From Polydactylus sextarius (taxonomy: Eukaryota > Chordata > Actinopteri > Polynemidae), in assembly GCA_016801845.1 (NCBI GenBank), contig CM028912.1:6199501-6263500 (forward strand): a stretch of DNA of 64,000 nucleotides. The letters are read 5' to 3'. Of this stretch, positions 11,080 through 24,071 are shown one piece after another. A program made the translations under genes and the position numbers. The notes under the pieces were generated by a model. The model searched no databases. It was not told where the DNA came from and worked only from the letters and a program-made list of their open reading frames with translations. Position 1 is the stretch's first letter, and the number at the start of each line of letters is the position of its first letter.

Positions 11080-13834
11080 GTATTCTTTTGTTTTGGAGAC
11101 ACCTCTGCAGGTTTGTATTCTTGTAAAGACACAGATTAAAGTCTGATAAAGATGCTTCAGTTGATCAGAATCAGATGATTTTTGTGTAAAATGTTAATCT
11201 GAGGTTTTAAGGACTATAACAGACAACAGTAAAGCAGCTGTTGAGCATTGTGAGATTCTTTCTGCACTTGGTTTTGAGCTTTTTAAGCCTCCAGGTGGCG
11301 CTATTTATTTGGGTTGGACTCTAAATTCAGGCAGGCATGGCCTTGATGATAACAGCTCACACTTAAAAAAGTTTAACCGAAACAAGCCTGCAGATGTTTT
11401 TCTTTTGAACCAACACCAGCAGGAGAATCTTAATCTAAATCTTTTAATCCAGTTTATTATTGGTCGACTTGTGTCTGAAGCTTTTATCTCGACACCTTTG
11501 ACCCTTTAATTGTAGCTACTGCGCTGCTTTCCCCACAGACGTCTCACACATGTGTTTTTACTGATTTTCACATTCTCAATTTGTTTAGTGAGACTTTTTT
11601 TTCCCTCCTGCAGGCTGTAAAGATTAAAAATTTAGCTCCAATCCGGCTTCAACCACCTGAAAAAATAATTCAAGTGAGAATTAAGTGAATATCGGACTTA
11701 TATTCATCAAGTGGACACTGATATTACTCCAGAGGGATCATTATGTAGCTTCTAGTTAATGTATTAACCTTTAAAAATGATAATACTGTTTTTAAAGCTT
11801 CTGTCTGTTGCCCCCGAGTGGTTAATAATAAAAAATATAACAGGTTTTAAAGACTGGAAAAGAGCTTGAGCTAAAAAATGTAAAGAATCAGTTGAATAAT
11901 GATGGAAACTAATGCACTGAGCCAACTAAATGTTGGTCTGGAAGAAAGAATGTCTGTTTTTGGATTCACAGGAAAACTTCCAGCAGGTCTGCTGATGCTC
12001 AGTGTCAGCTGCTCCTCGTCTTTATAGCGAACTCTAAACTGTCACAGTTAAACAACGTGCTACAGTATATACTCCTCCTCCTCAGTGTGTAACATGTCTT
12101 CTGCTCCTCAATGAGACGACGAAGATGAAAAAAGTTCTTTGTTTCCTCACAAAGAGGAAGATAAACTGAATTCACACTGAGACTCAAGTTTAAGCTTCAA
12201 GACATCAGAGACGGAGGAGCAACCAGGGGGAGACTAGGAGGAGGTCACCTTTGACCTCTGACCTCCCAGCAGTGGAATAACCCTCTGACCTGTGTAAGAA
12301 GGAAAATGCAGAGCTGCAGATGTGACAACAGAGCTCCATTCTGCTGTCCAACAACTAAAACACCACAGCGAACGCGTGTTTGTGTGTATCTTAGCCTCTT
12401 TATCATTAATACACTTAGCTTTGTCAGATCTGGGACAAAACAGAACAATAGAGTTGAAACAACACACACACACACACACACACAGACCTGCTCTGTATAA
12501 TTTACTCTTTTATGTCCCATGTAACCAGAAAATGGTCCTGCCGCTGCAGTCACAATGACAGTAACAATAAGAAGATTATTAGGAAATTACCAACTTTTAA
12601 AAAGTATTTACATCTCAGAGTTTTAATAAAACTCTGGTTCTGCCTCTTGAAGCTGGTGATTCATGATTAAAAGACAGAGAAAACTGCATTTTAATGTCAA
12701 AGACTTGAGGACAAGATGAGACAAGTAAATGTTGGACAACTCAATGAAGAATTAAAAACCAAGTTCAGTAAGAAAGAAGATAGAAGAAGCACATAAGAAA
12801 AGTATAGATTACCACAAAGTCAACAGTTTTTTGTTTTTTGGTGCACTTACAGGAAACATTATTGATATTTATTGGCCCAAGTTTTTTGTCAGTTCCTGGG
12901 AAAAATATCTTTATATTCCGTTGTTCAATGCTGAGAAGGTAGTGTGGACAATTCAAATGGGGTTTTCCGTTAAAAAATTGGCCCACTGCAAAAAAAAAAA
13001 CAAAAAAACTTTGCAACGAGAATGGAAAAAGTGAACCAAGACTATAAAGTTGTGGTCTGAACAAGACAAGACTCTAAAGCCAAGAGTAAACAATAAGTTC
13101 ATCATGAAAAGTGAACGTCACCATGGTAAATACATAGAGTATATCTGCAATAATGGAGGTTAAACTCCTTTATATTCAATTCATATGACGATTTCTAACA
13201 GACTTTAAAAGCAGCATTCAGATATTTAAACAAACAGTAAAAGTTGAACTTAACATTTTATCATTTCATTGTGTACATGTACAGTGTGTGTGTGTGCGCT
13301 GTCGGACACACACCCCCTCAGTCTCTCCCACGGTCACCATGGGAACATTGGAGCAGGAAGGATAAATTTAAACTTTAATTAGACATGATATTTATACAAC
13401 CACAGACCCACAGACATGGACACTGTACACACTCTATATCCTTATTTGTATTTCAGATTTAACCTCAGTGTTTATCTGTCTGTGTTATTCTTTTCCTTTT
13501 TGACCTCTTGTGAACTTTTTCAGTTTTTTTTTTTTACATTTTATTGTGCCTTTTACCTCAAAAGTTGAGTTTTATTTAGTCTCTGTGTAAAGTCATATGA
13601 ATAAAATAAGATTATTGATTAAATATTTGTGTTAAATTAAGATAAATGTATGTTCTGGATTTTTTTTCCTGCTCAGATGTAGTCAGCTGCTTCCACACAC
13701 CTGATCATCTGATCCTCTTCTGATTCGTCAGTTTGAAAACCAGTGGTCCAATCACAGGTCGCCTCACCTGATAAAGACAGGTCAGCTTCAGGTTGAGTTG
13801 TTTGTGTTTGAAGTCTGAACTCTGTTAAGTTGAG

Positions 13835-15889
13835 ATGGAGAGAAGGAGATTCAGCAGTGCCAGGTATGTCTATTTTATCCAAAGTTTAACACCTGAACAG
13901 TGACACATGCTCAGTTTAGGTAAACCTGCATGTGTCATCTTGTTAGTTGTTTTCAAGAAAATACCTGGATGAGTTTGCAGATTGAGCCATCCACCCACAG
14001 CTATCCATACATTACCTCTACCTGCTTTTTTGCTAAGATAAAAGTGGGTTGACAGACACTTGCACAAAATGAGAAAAGCAATTTTCTCAAGTTTGTGCTA
14101 AAAATCAGCTTTAATTTTTCACCAATTTTTAAATATTAAAAGTAAATAATGATGAAACTTAACATTAAAACCTTTTGCAACAAACAAAACAATAAATAAA
14201 ACAAAAATAATGTGTCCTGCTCAAGGGTGGATTAGCGCTTTGGCAAATACACAGATTCCCAGAAACCCAGGAGCCCTTTGTGATTTAATTTCCAGCAGCT
14301 CCTGAGGGAAATCGCACTGTTTTGTCATTGTGTCGACTTCAATCATGTTCATTTTGCTCATTATGTTTTTGAGAAACTTGTCATTCATAACCTGTCCACC
14401 AGATGTCCTCCGTCTTTGAGGCGAGTCTCTCTCACCTGTCAACTTACCTGCTCCTCATTTAAACTAATGTACAGTTTATTCTGATCACTTTGCTCCAAAC
14501 TTCTTCTGGATCATTTTTGTTGTTTTAACCCGTAGATTCTCAGCTTAACTGATCACTTTAACCTGAAATTAAAATAATCAATTAATAAAACTCTTCTTGG
14601 CTTTTTTCCTTCCTGCCTCATTTACAACAATGACCTGTTTAGCAGTTAAATGTGTCTCTATGTTCACCTGCAGGTTTGTACGCTGTAACTTTTTATAGCG
14701 TTTTAGACCACAAAACCAAAACAATGTGATTAAAGAAGCTAAACAAAACATCTCCAGAGTTGATGGGGGAACTGCAGGATCAGATGATCAGAGTAAAATA
14801 ATTCAACTTAAGTCCTGCTGTGTTTGATCTCTTTCTCTTTGGTCTCTCTCTGTTTTTCTAGGTCTCTCGCCCCTGGACAGAGCAGCTGCTTCGCTCCACA
14901 GGCATTGTGGGTCTGTGTCGCTGTGGCGATGCCCCCGGTTACGCCAGCTGTTCTACTTCCTGATGTCAACATCGCTACTGGCAACAGCAACGATAAACAA
15001 CGTTTTCATCAACATGGTCTGAACCACGGTGAGCAGCAAAACGTTCATCAGTTTAAAAATAATCATCAATATAAATACACATATTATATAAGTTTGAGTT
15101 TTGAGCTGCAGCTTTGAGGGACTCATTTGTACTTTTTGCTGTGATTTTAAACTTACTTTAGCTCTTTGATATTAAAATATAAAGCATTGTCATAATTTCA
15201 GTATAAAAGTATTGAAATAATAGATAATTGTATCATGATGCTGCAGTCATCAGGTCACTTTCTGTCCGTCCTGGTCTTGTCAAACATGACATTTCAGTAA
15301 CAACACGATAGATTTTCACTCTGTATGAACTGATTAGATTTTGTAGGTCAAAATGTCAAAGTTGTGTAAATGTGACCTCACATTCTTGTGAACACAACAT
15401 ATCAGGAAAGGTATTTCAGGGTGTCTGTTACAATTTTGCACAAATATTCACTTTGCTAGAGGGCAAATGTCAAGGTCACTCACAACTCACTCACAACACT
15501 ATTTAACTGCAACAAGATTCTTGAACCGTGAGGCAGTAATTCTGAATGTTTGAATGTAGTTTTATTTCCCTTATTTTTGATAATCCCTATAACTTGATAA
15601 TCATCTGTTAATTATCAGCTATAATAGATACAAATACTTCTACTTTAAATACATTTACCTTTGGATAAACCAAACAACAACCAAAGAGTCTCTGTCTTCT
15701 TTCATACGTTCAGAAAACTTGATTTGTTTTCAATAGAAATGAAGTGAAAACTCTGCGTCTGATGGCACTGAGCAGACAGGAAGTGACATCACTGTAACAT
15801 CCCATTCCTGCCATTCTGTCTTATTGTGTCTTATTGTTTGTTTATTTTAGGCAAGAAAATAAACAGCAGGATGGGGTGTCTGGAAGTTA
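13835..15889 (+). CDS. Unrecognised candidate small gene, three joined exon-like blocks
   Basis: I do not recognise this. Block 1 (13835-13863) begins with an ATG in strong context (G at -3 and +4) and ends at the excellent donor CAG|GTATGT. Block 2 (14862-15028) follows a pyrimidine-rich acceptor (CTGTTTTTCTAG) and ends at CACG|GTGAGC. It is clearly more GC-rich than its surroundings. Block 3 (15851-15889) follows TTTATTTTAG and ends at the near-consensus donor GTTA|GTAAGT. The phases fit (2, then 1, then 1) and the joined frame has no stop for about 78 residues. It starts MERRRFSSA, is rich in Ala, Val and Pro in the middle and ends basic. A possible last exon after an acceptor near 15997 would stop within four codons. 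No known domain is seen. It may instead be a noncoding transcript or chance. Confidence 0.25.
15325..15490 (+). repeat. Dispersed teleost repeat (copy 1)
   Basis: Contains TGAACTGATTAGATTTTG, then GGTCA/CAAAGTT and TGTGACCTCAC words. These are typical of a repeat often seen in fish introns. Related copies lie near 40530-40740 (opposite orientation) and 60600-60720. The family name is not assigned. Confidence 0.5.
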
Positions 15890-18800
15890 GTAAGTCACCA
15901 TGGAGATCAAACACACACACACACACACACATAGTGGGACAAACACACCCTTCATCGCAGCTGTCAGCTGGTTGAGAAGACTTCCTCGTTGTCTAGGAGA
16001 GAGATGAATGAACAGTGGAGATGTTGTGATGAAAACGTTCAACAAACATCACGTTGAATGTTTAAAAGCTCCAGATGATTGACTCTGTCTGAGCGGATTT
16101 AAAAATAACACACTCAGAGTGTAAACAAAAGTCAGAGTGAATTAAAACGTCTCTATAGAATCATTTTAATATATATATTTATTTACATATCACACAAAAC
16201 TGCTGCTCTATTCATACACAAGAAGGCAGTGTCGGCCCCTCAGCGACACCCACCATGACTCATGTGGACAGTTTTGGTGGGTTTGTGGTGCAGCACGATT
16301 GTGGAATTGGTGTTTCCCCATAACCGCTACTGAGTTAAAGAGAAAGAAAACCTTGTGAGAAACTAGATGGAGAGAGATAAAGTAGGATGTTTTTTTTTTT
16401 CTCTCTCTCTCTGATGGAGGTGAGGGACTAAACTCTTATTTTGACGGGGGGGGGTCACCATGCAGGGCTTTTATTTTGACATCCTTAAACAGGAGAGGCC
16501 TTGACACAAATGCACTTCCTGACAACAAGTAACAGACAGAGGAGGAAACAAAAGAGTCAACATCTGTTGCAGGGGGCAACGAGTGCCTGAACCTCCCTGG
16601 TAACAACCACTGAGTTTGTGTTAAATGACAGAAAGAGGAAGTTGGTTGAGAGTTATTCACCACTGAAAAAGAGGAAACAGAAGGACAGCCTTTCCTAACG
16701 TTCTTAGGAAAATTATGAAACACCAAAATGAAAAATATTTTTGAGTTTGTTTGTTGTTATAATATTCAGGTCCATCTTTATTATCTACATTTCTATATTT
16801 CACCTTTATGATATAATATTTTAAATTATAATAATGTAAAAAATACACACACACACACACGCTTTTTACCCTCAGATTTTGTTTTACTATGCTTATATTT
16901 ATACATGTTATTTCTTTCTTTTTATTTTTACATACACATGCTTTTTTTAACTTTATTATTTTTTTTACGTGTACACTATAGGGGCCAAAGGAGGCGCTAT
17001 TTCAATTCATGTAGATGCAGCAGAATTGACAACATTATATCCTGGGAACTAGAAGTTGTTAGAAGTTCATCAAATGAGGTAAATATGTCCAAAACAGAAC
17101 AAAGAGTAGAGAGATTTTAAAGTTTCCTATTCATCCCATGACCCTTAGAACAGGTATAAAGTAGTTAAAACTAAATCCACCTCAACCAACAGCTGCATCT
17201 TTAAGATGGATTATGTATCAGGAATAATTGGGAGCAATTCTTTTTATGAATAGTACGTCTCTTGCCACCGACATCTATAGTTGTTTTATCCTTTACACAA
17301 ACAGTTGAAGGTAAATGGTAGAAAAACAGAGCACATATTGTTGCTCAATGCACAGTGAATGTGTAACTGTCCTTGCAGCGTTTTGCCAGATGACGTAGCA
17401 CTGCAGCAAAAGTTGATGTGAGTTCAACTTTTTTTTTTTTTACACTGAATGACCCTGCTTTTTTCCCCCCCTCTGCTGGCATCCTCTATATGGAATGAAT
17501 GACGGGGCTGTGTTTTCATGCAGTGTTGCAATCTGCCTCAACGCAGCCAAAAGGTTACACTGGAGAGAAACTCGTTCATATATGTATTGTCAGATGATGT
17601 TGGGAGGTGAAAGCATTTATAGCTGCTACAAATGGCAAAAGCGATGGCAGGTTGAGAAGGCGATCTCTCCTGGAACATATTCTCAGTGTTGCTCTGTGTT
17701 GATCCCATGAAAGTCACAGGAAGAAAAATGTGTGACAAACAGGGGAGAAAAGAAATAACATTTCTATGTTCTCACCTCCACTCAGTCGACCCACACAGCG
17801 AGAAGTGAACGTAAGTGACGGATATGAAAAGTTGAGAAAGTTTAACAAACAGACGATGCTGTAATTAATAAAACCATGTTCATCATCTTAGTTTGCACAA
17901 AACTGAGGCTGATTGATCATGTGACTGTCATAAACAAATGGTTTTTTTTAATGTGCTGACAATGCCACAGTGTCTGTGTGTCGGTCACACAGCAGCCATA
18001 TTGTCTTCAGGTCACCATGTGATTCAAACAGTAGAACAAGGTCATGGCAAAACACTGAACTACAGTTGAGTCATGTGTTTCATGTCCTCAAGGCCACATG
18101 ACAGGAAAACACACACGGAAACAACATCATTCCTGTATTTATCAACAATCAGTCAAGATTATCAAAACAAAGTGACTGATGCTTTTCTGGTATTTCCAGT
18201 CAGAGTGAGATGGTCAGTTTCTACTGTGGCTGCATGCAAGGATCAATAATTTACTAATAAATAGAATTACAATAATTAAATAAAACATCAAACACCATTT
18301 AAAGACTAATCTATCCAGGCATAGACCTTAGAATGTAGAATAATATAAAAATAATCATGTGAGTATTTCTGTCTTATTTCTGTCTTTTTTTTTTTTTTTT
18401 AATCCTCTTCAAAAATGCTTCTAGTATTTTTCAACCAAAGCAATAAATTAAAAAAAAAAAAAAAAGTAGTTATTGTTGTTGTTTCATCACCATTGTCCTA
18501 GGAAATACATAAAACAACAAACAGGTGATACTGATTTGTGCTGTTTCACTTTTCCATTAATGTTTAATCACTTTGTTTGATAAGTTATCGTTTGGGTTTT
18601 TTGGGAGTGTTTTTTTTTTTTTTTTTTTAACAAGTAGCTGAATCATTTCCCTTTTTGTCTGTGTGAGAGCTTTTCTTTGAGAAAGCTCAGAGAAAATCCC
18701 AGAATGTATTGGTGGAGCTGTGAGTCACATTTAGCTTGTTTCTTAACTTGAGATGATCCAGATGTCTGACGTGTGAGATCCTCCTTCTGGTCAAAACAAC

Positions 18801-18964
18801 CAATGTCCAACAAATGTGTCACAAATATGCAACTAAAACTGGATAAAACATCCAGTGTAGCTTGTTTCTGGCCAATAAATATAATCATTATGAATGCACA
18901 AAATGAATATGGCTCCATTGATGGGTAACTAAACAGAACGGATGGTTAGATTGACTAAAACTAT

Positions 18965-19090
18965 GAATTTCATAGTTTTAGGTTTGGGTTCAGGTTGGGG
19001 TTTTTGCCTCACAGTAATAAGGTACTCTGGCTTGTAGGTTAGATTAATAAGCGACTCTAAATTGCCTGTATATGTGATCGTGAGCTTGAT
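18965..19090 (+). repeat. Fragment of a widespread fish repeat with the GACTCTAAATTGCCTGTA word
   Basis: The order TTTGCCTCACAGTAAT, TACTCTGGCTTG, TAGGTTAGATTAATAAG and GACTCTAAATTGCC matches a degenerate, shortened copy of a short dispersed element familiar from many teleost genomes. The 5' half is missing. Confidence 0.5.
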
Positions 19091-21754
19091 ATGTCTTTAA
19101 TACTTCAATAATAGTCAACTACATGATGAACTGATGATCTATCATGCTTCAATCCAATGTCACAACCCTCAAAGTTTAAGCGGTGTAACTAAAGGATTGG
19201 TGTTGTTTGAAACATCTGGGATAACAAGTCGTTTATTACGCCAGTCCAGTTATTTTTAAGTTCCAAAGAAGTGTAGTTTACTTCACTTGAAGGTAAATCC
19301 AACCAGAAAAAGAAGGGGAGTGAATTCAGATGAAATCACAGTCAACATCCACAATGTTGTACTTGTTTCTTCACATGAAAAAGGGACAGAAATATTTGTG
19401 TAAAAGAATTGGAGAAATTCAAACCAGTCACCTTCACACAGCTGGAAAATCACAGCAGGAGGTCAGAGTAAATATCAGCTTGTCATTCGTGCAAAGATAC
19501 AGAAATTGTTGAATACAGCCTCCTCTGATTTGATGTTGGAAAGATGTGAGGGTGGAGGTTTCCAGAGACATAAACTGCCCTGGACAGTATTGGCCAGGAG
19601 AACTTTAATTATGTCATTTCCCTCAAGTCAATAGGTTTTTGTGATAAGCTACAGCTGCATGTATCTGATGAAATGAGTGACATAAGCATCAAAGCACAAG
19701 GAGACGCAGTTTAGAGGTCGAACAAGCTGAAAGGACAAACACAAGAGAGCAGTTTTAATACAAAGCATCGTGTCAGGAGAACGAGAACTTCACCTCCAGC
19801 AGAGTTTGTTAATGAATCATCAACAGTTGGGCGCCAGTCGAAGAGCTGTGGGAGACGACACAGCTGTTAATGAGAGTGTGTGTGTTTCAGATAAAGCTGC
19901 AGGAAGACATCACACTGCAGTCTCTGTCTTGACGCTGACATCATCATTTTCCATTTCAAATCAGTGGTCAGTCAGAATGAATGTATGAATGAATAAAATA
20001 AGGTCCCAGGCAGTGAAAAGACCCTCTGATCTGTCGAGAAGATGTAGGACATCTGTATTTGAATGGGCTCCTGCAGTTTTAAACACTGTTTCAATCCCAC
20101 ATTACAAGCTAACACACTGTGCATTAACTGTATTAACAGATTACATCAAACTGTGACTATCACAAGAAAAAATTTCATCAGTGTAATTACAGGTATCACC
20201 TCAGTATTGATAGGAGTCACTTTAATTCACCATCTGCCTTTAAACAAGTGTTTTACCTGTAAAATGATCGATAAAACCATTAAAACAACAGATATTGTTT
20301 GTTTTAATGTTGCAGCTGATCTGTGTTTATTCAACAGCACAACAGTGTCACAGGATGTTAGTTGAAAAGAAGTAGACAGTGGCTTCAAATGATCGAAGAT
20401 GAGCATAATCTCAATCTCCACCTGGTTTGGGATGAACTGGACAGAAGGTGAGAGCGAAGTAAAGCAAACACAAAGTGCAAAATATCTCTGAATATATTAT
20501 TTAATGTCAAGTTTTGTTACTGAATAAATCAAAATTTTGGATAAAATCAAGTTTAACCGGCACATGTAATAGTTAATTTCATTGTTTTATATTGATTTAA
20601 TGTTAAAAAAAAAAAAAAAAAAAAATGTAGTTTACAAAAACGTCTTTACCTATGAGTAACAGCGCCCTCTAGCTGTTTCAGGAACTGAGATTCTTCACCA
20701 TCAGGAGAAAACGGAGGAGGCGGTGGAGTCTGGTTATGTTATTATAGAGGCACAAAGTCCACAGAGTGAGGATGTGGGGGTCAAGTGGCGGGTCAATAAA
20801 AGATACAGTTGTTTGTTTTCCTAAGAAACTGGTTATATTTAAGTACAAAAACAGAACTAGATATCACAAACCAGATTGGATAATGATCTAATCGCAAAAA
20901 GATGAGTGTGAACTCCAGAGTTGGTGTGAATTATATTCTAGCTGGATGCTGAAAAGGTGTTAATACGTCCACAATCTTCACTGCTTCCGTAGTGTAACTA
21001 GGTCAGTGAGCAGCATGAGGAAACGTCCACTCACTGTCTGATTTTCTTTCTACGCCCACTGTCTGTCTCCTCTGACATAATGACCGAATCATTATCGTTA
21101 TTCTTCAAATTACCCTGAAATTAACATTTGTTGTTGTTCGTCTCACTAAAACCAACATGGAGGACACAAGCTGCTGGAGAGTTTATCTGACCTCTGATCA
21201 GTTCAACCGCTGAAGGACTGACATGAATTACAGCCTGTAGAGACGATAAAACGCTTGTCTTGTTGGTAGTTCGTGAATATGATTCATTCATTTTCAGTTT
21301 GTGTCGAGTCATAGTTACTTTGCTGTTAAAACTAGATAAAGTGTTATTGTTGTAAATCAGCTGCTGATGTAAGAAAGTTATTTTACTGTAATTTCTGGTG
21401 GTTGCCAAAATGTTTTGGTACTTCAGTACCATGTCTTCATTTGGTTGTTCTGTTTAACATTTAAGTTTCACTTAAAAGTGGAAAAATGTTGGTGTTTCAC
21501 CTTTTCGTCAGAAAATTAGCACATTACTTGGTCTGTAATATATATCTTAATTTAACATCTTACACTCCTAACACCCTCCCCACCCCTGCACTTTATCAAT
21601 AACGTTATTATTGATTTTAGGTCCTGTTAAAACCGTCAAACAACTCTACCAAAATGTCCTCACTTAGTGCATCTAAAAAACAGGTCTTCACAACACTCAC
21701 ACCCTCATTAGGGATGATTTTACTGTGAAACCGTTATAGCTTCCTTCCCCCTCA

Positions 21755-22132
<378 letters not shown>

Positions 22133-22308
22133 AGTTGTCAGAGATAAGCAGGTCAGGACCACAGAGATATAGAGGAGGGGGCGAGAATGAAGCTGTCGTC
22201 TTTCAACGCACACACACAGGCTCTAACGGCTGTCTGAACCAATCAGATCGTTTCTCAGCCTTCAGCTTCTTAACAGACTATCAGTTTCCCTCCAGGAGAG
22301 ATTTTTTG

Positions 22309-22361
22309 CTGCAGCTCATTAACATAATTAATTGATGCTCGTTAGCTTAATGAGGCTGCAG
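22309..22361. other. TAAT-rich inverted repeat
   Basis: CTGCAGCTCATTAA (22309-22322) faces TTAATGAGGCTGCAG (22347-22361), its reverse complement apart from one extra G. A 24-base AT-rich centre that itself holds TAAT cores separates the arms. It could fold as a hairpin or be a paired homeodomain-binding element. The function is unknown. Confidence 0.45.
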
Positions 22362-23800
22362 GTTAACAGGCAGAACAAAAAGTCCTCGGTGCTCATTTAA
22401 GACTCTGACACAGCAGAAGAGTTCATTAATCACTTTGAGCCACATCAGCCTCGCAAACAAACAAATAACATATGTGTAAACAGTCAGTGAAAAATTAATG
22501 CTCATTAACATTGTGACAGCAAGCAAACAATATTTTAATGATACATGTAATTTAACATCACACATACTTTTCTATTGTTGTAATGTCATGCAGCGGTAGC
22601 ATTTCTGTTCAGGCTGAAGACATTTTTCATTTAACTGATTCGATCTATAGAATAATAATAGCATGGTGAGTGTTTTGTCTACGAAGAGTCTTTCAGACGA
22701 GGAGCTGTACCCGCCGCTCCCTCTATTGTTTTCAGAGTAAACACAAGAAGGAGAAAGGACAACGACTGCATTTCTCAATGTTCATGGTTCTTGCTCACTG
22801 CCGATAAGTTAATACTAATAGTGAAGAAAATAATAAAGATGCTGGTTTAATTTTTCGATATGTGAGCTCGGTGATGCACCTCTTTCACCAGCCCCAGCTC
22901 ACAGAAACACCTCTGTGAAGGTGTTGGAGAAACATCACATTCATTAACAGTGTTGATGATAACTGCAAGTTAAACCTGATGAATTTCTCATGTAGATTAT
23001 TTTCTATTTGAAGCAACTTCCTGCTCACTCTTTGGCATCAAGAATAAAAACAGATTCACGTCCTTTACGGTATCAGATGTAGCTCGATCTAACCTAGAAA
23101 ATATCATCTATGAGCGTTGTCTTATTTCTCTTTGTTTATCAAATTACATTTTAAATCATGCACACCTTCGCCAAAAATGTCATTAATCCACTATGTTACC
23201 GTTCATGGTGGAACCTTGTTAAGTACTCTGTTGAACCAATCGTAGAGCGTTTACCACTGTGGTTCGACCTCGACGGCTTTCAAGTGAACTCTTGACTGGT
23301 TCATTTCTTGTGCAAATGGCATGCGAATTAAAGTGTCATCATACGTTTTATTTTATTCACTGAAAAACAGTTTCACTTCATGTTTTGGTGACTAGAGAGG
23401 TAGTAGCACCGTTCTGCATTCATTTAATTCATTCATTTTTTGAATTAAATACCTAGTTTCAAGTTTATTAGTTTATTAGATTATTTAAATATCAGATGTT
23501 CATGTTCATGGTCCTTTACAGTTTGAAGATATGAGCTTCAGATCAATATCAAGATCAATCAAGGCCAAGACCAGTACTCTTGCAGCACTTCCATCTGGAC
23601 CGTCTGAGTTTTGACAGTAGTAAAACTGAAGCATTATATCATTCTGGTGTTGGTTTGTTGCAGAAACTGGAGCTTTTAGGTGTTAACATGTCTGAAGACT
23701 GATTGATAAGACATTAAAAGTGTTCAGACTTGATCCAAATGACCACACTGTGAACAAAGCCAGGACGCCTTTGTGAAGACTTCCTGTTATACTGCTTTCA

Positions 23801-24071
23801 GGGGGCAGACTGGCAATCTGTGTGCTCTGGAAAAGTCCAGAGCAGCTATGAGGACTACGGCCGTCGGCCGGCCGTAATCCCAACAGTCCAGACACTTTTT
23901 ATATAAATATATATATATATTGGTCTGACCAGCCCATAAAACCCATAGATCAGCGGCCTGATTGACACTACGCTGGGCCAGTCAGCACAAGAGTTTGGTG
24001 GGCCACTGGTGGGTGGAAATGCCGGGGCTGTTTTTTGTTTCCAGTCCATTATTGCCTGCTTTCAGTCTGCC
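23801..24071. mobile_element. MITE-like nonautonomous DNA element
   Basis: The 9-base ends GGCAGACTG (23804-23812) and CAGTCTGCC (24063-24071) are perfect inverted repeats enclosing about 270 bp. The interior words GGCAATCTGTGTGCTCTGG, GGGCC..., GTGGGCCACTGGTGGG and the closing CCAGTC resemble a high-copy fish repeat that opens with GGGCAGACTGGC. No coding capacity is seen. A CpG-dense hairpin (23856-23876) and an AT run lie inside. The family name is not assigned. Confidence 0.45.

Larger units (their letters stand above)
9846..13834. other. Intergenic stretch with simple repeats only
   Basis: Contents include an ATTCAATTTT-type imperfect tandem repeat (10080-10127), a GT tract (about 10790-10811), a 28-base poly-T (11052-11079) and an AC tract (about 12463-12482). 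A CCAAT box lies near 13747, about 85 bases upstream of the candidate ORF start at 13835. I see no conserved protein-coding exon. Confidence 0.55.

Noticed and set aside
14808..14990. Minus-strand 60-codon frame overlapping the candidate exon at 14862
   Set aside because: The splice-like signals at both borders are oriented for the + strand, and the minus frame has no supporting context.
19770..19988. 72-codon + strand frame with mixed composition
   Set aside because: No domain, no matched splice sites and no similarity I recognise.
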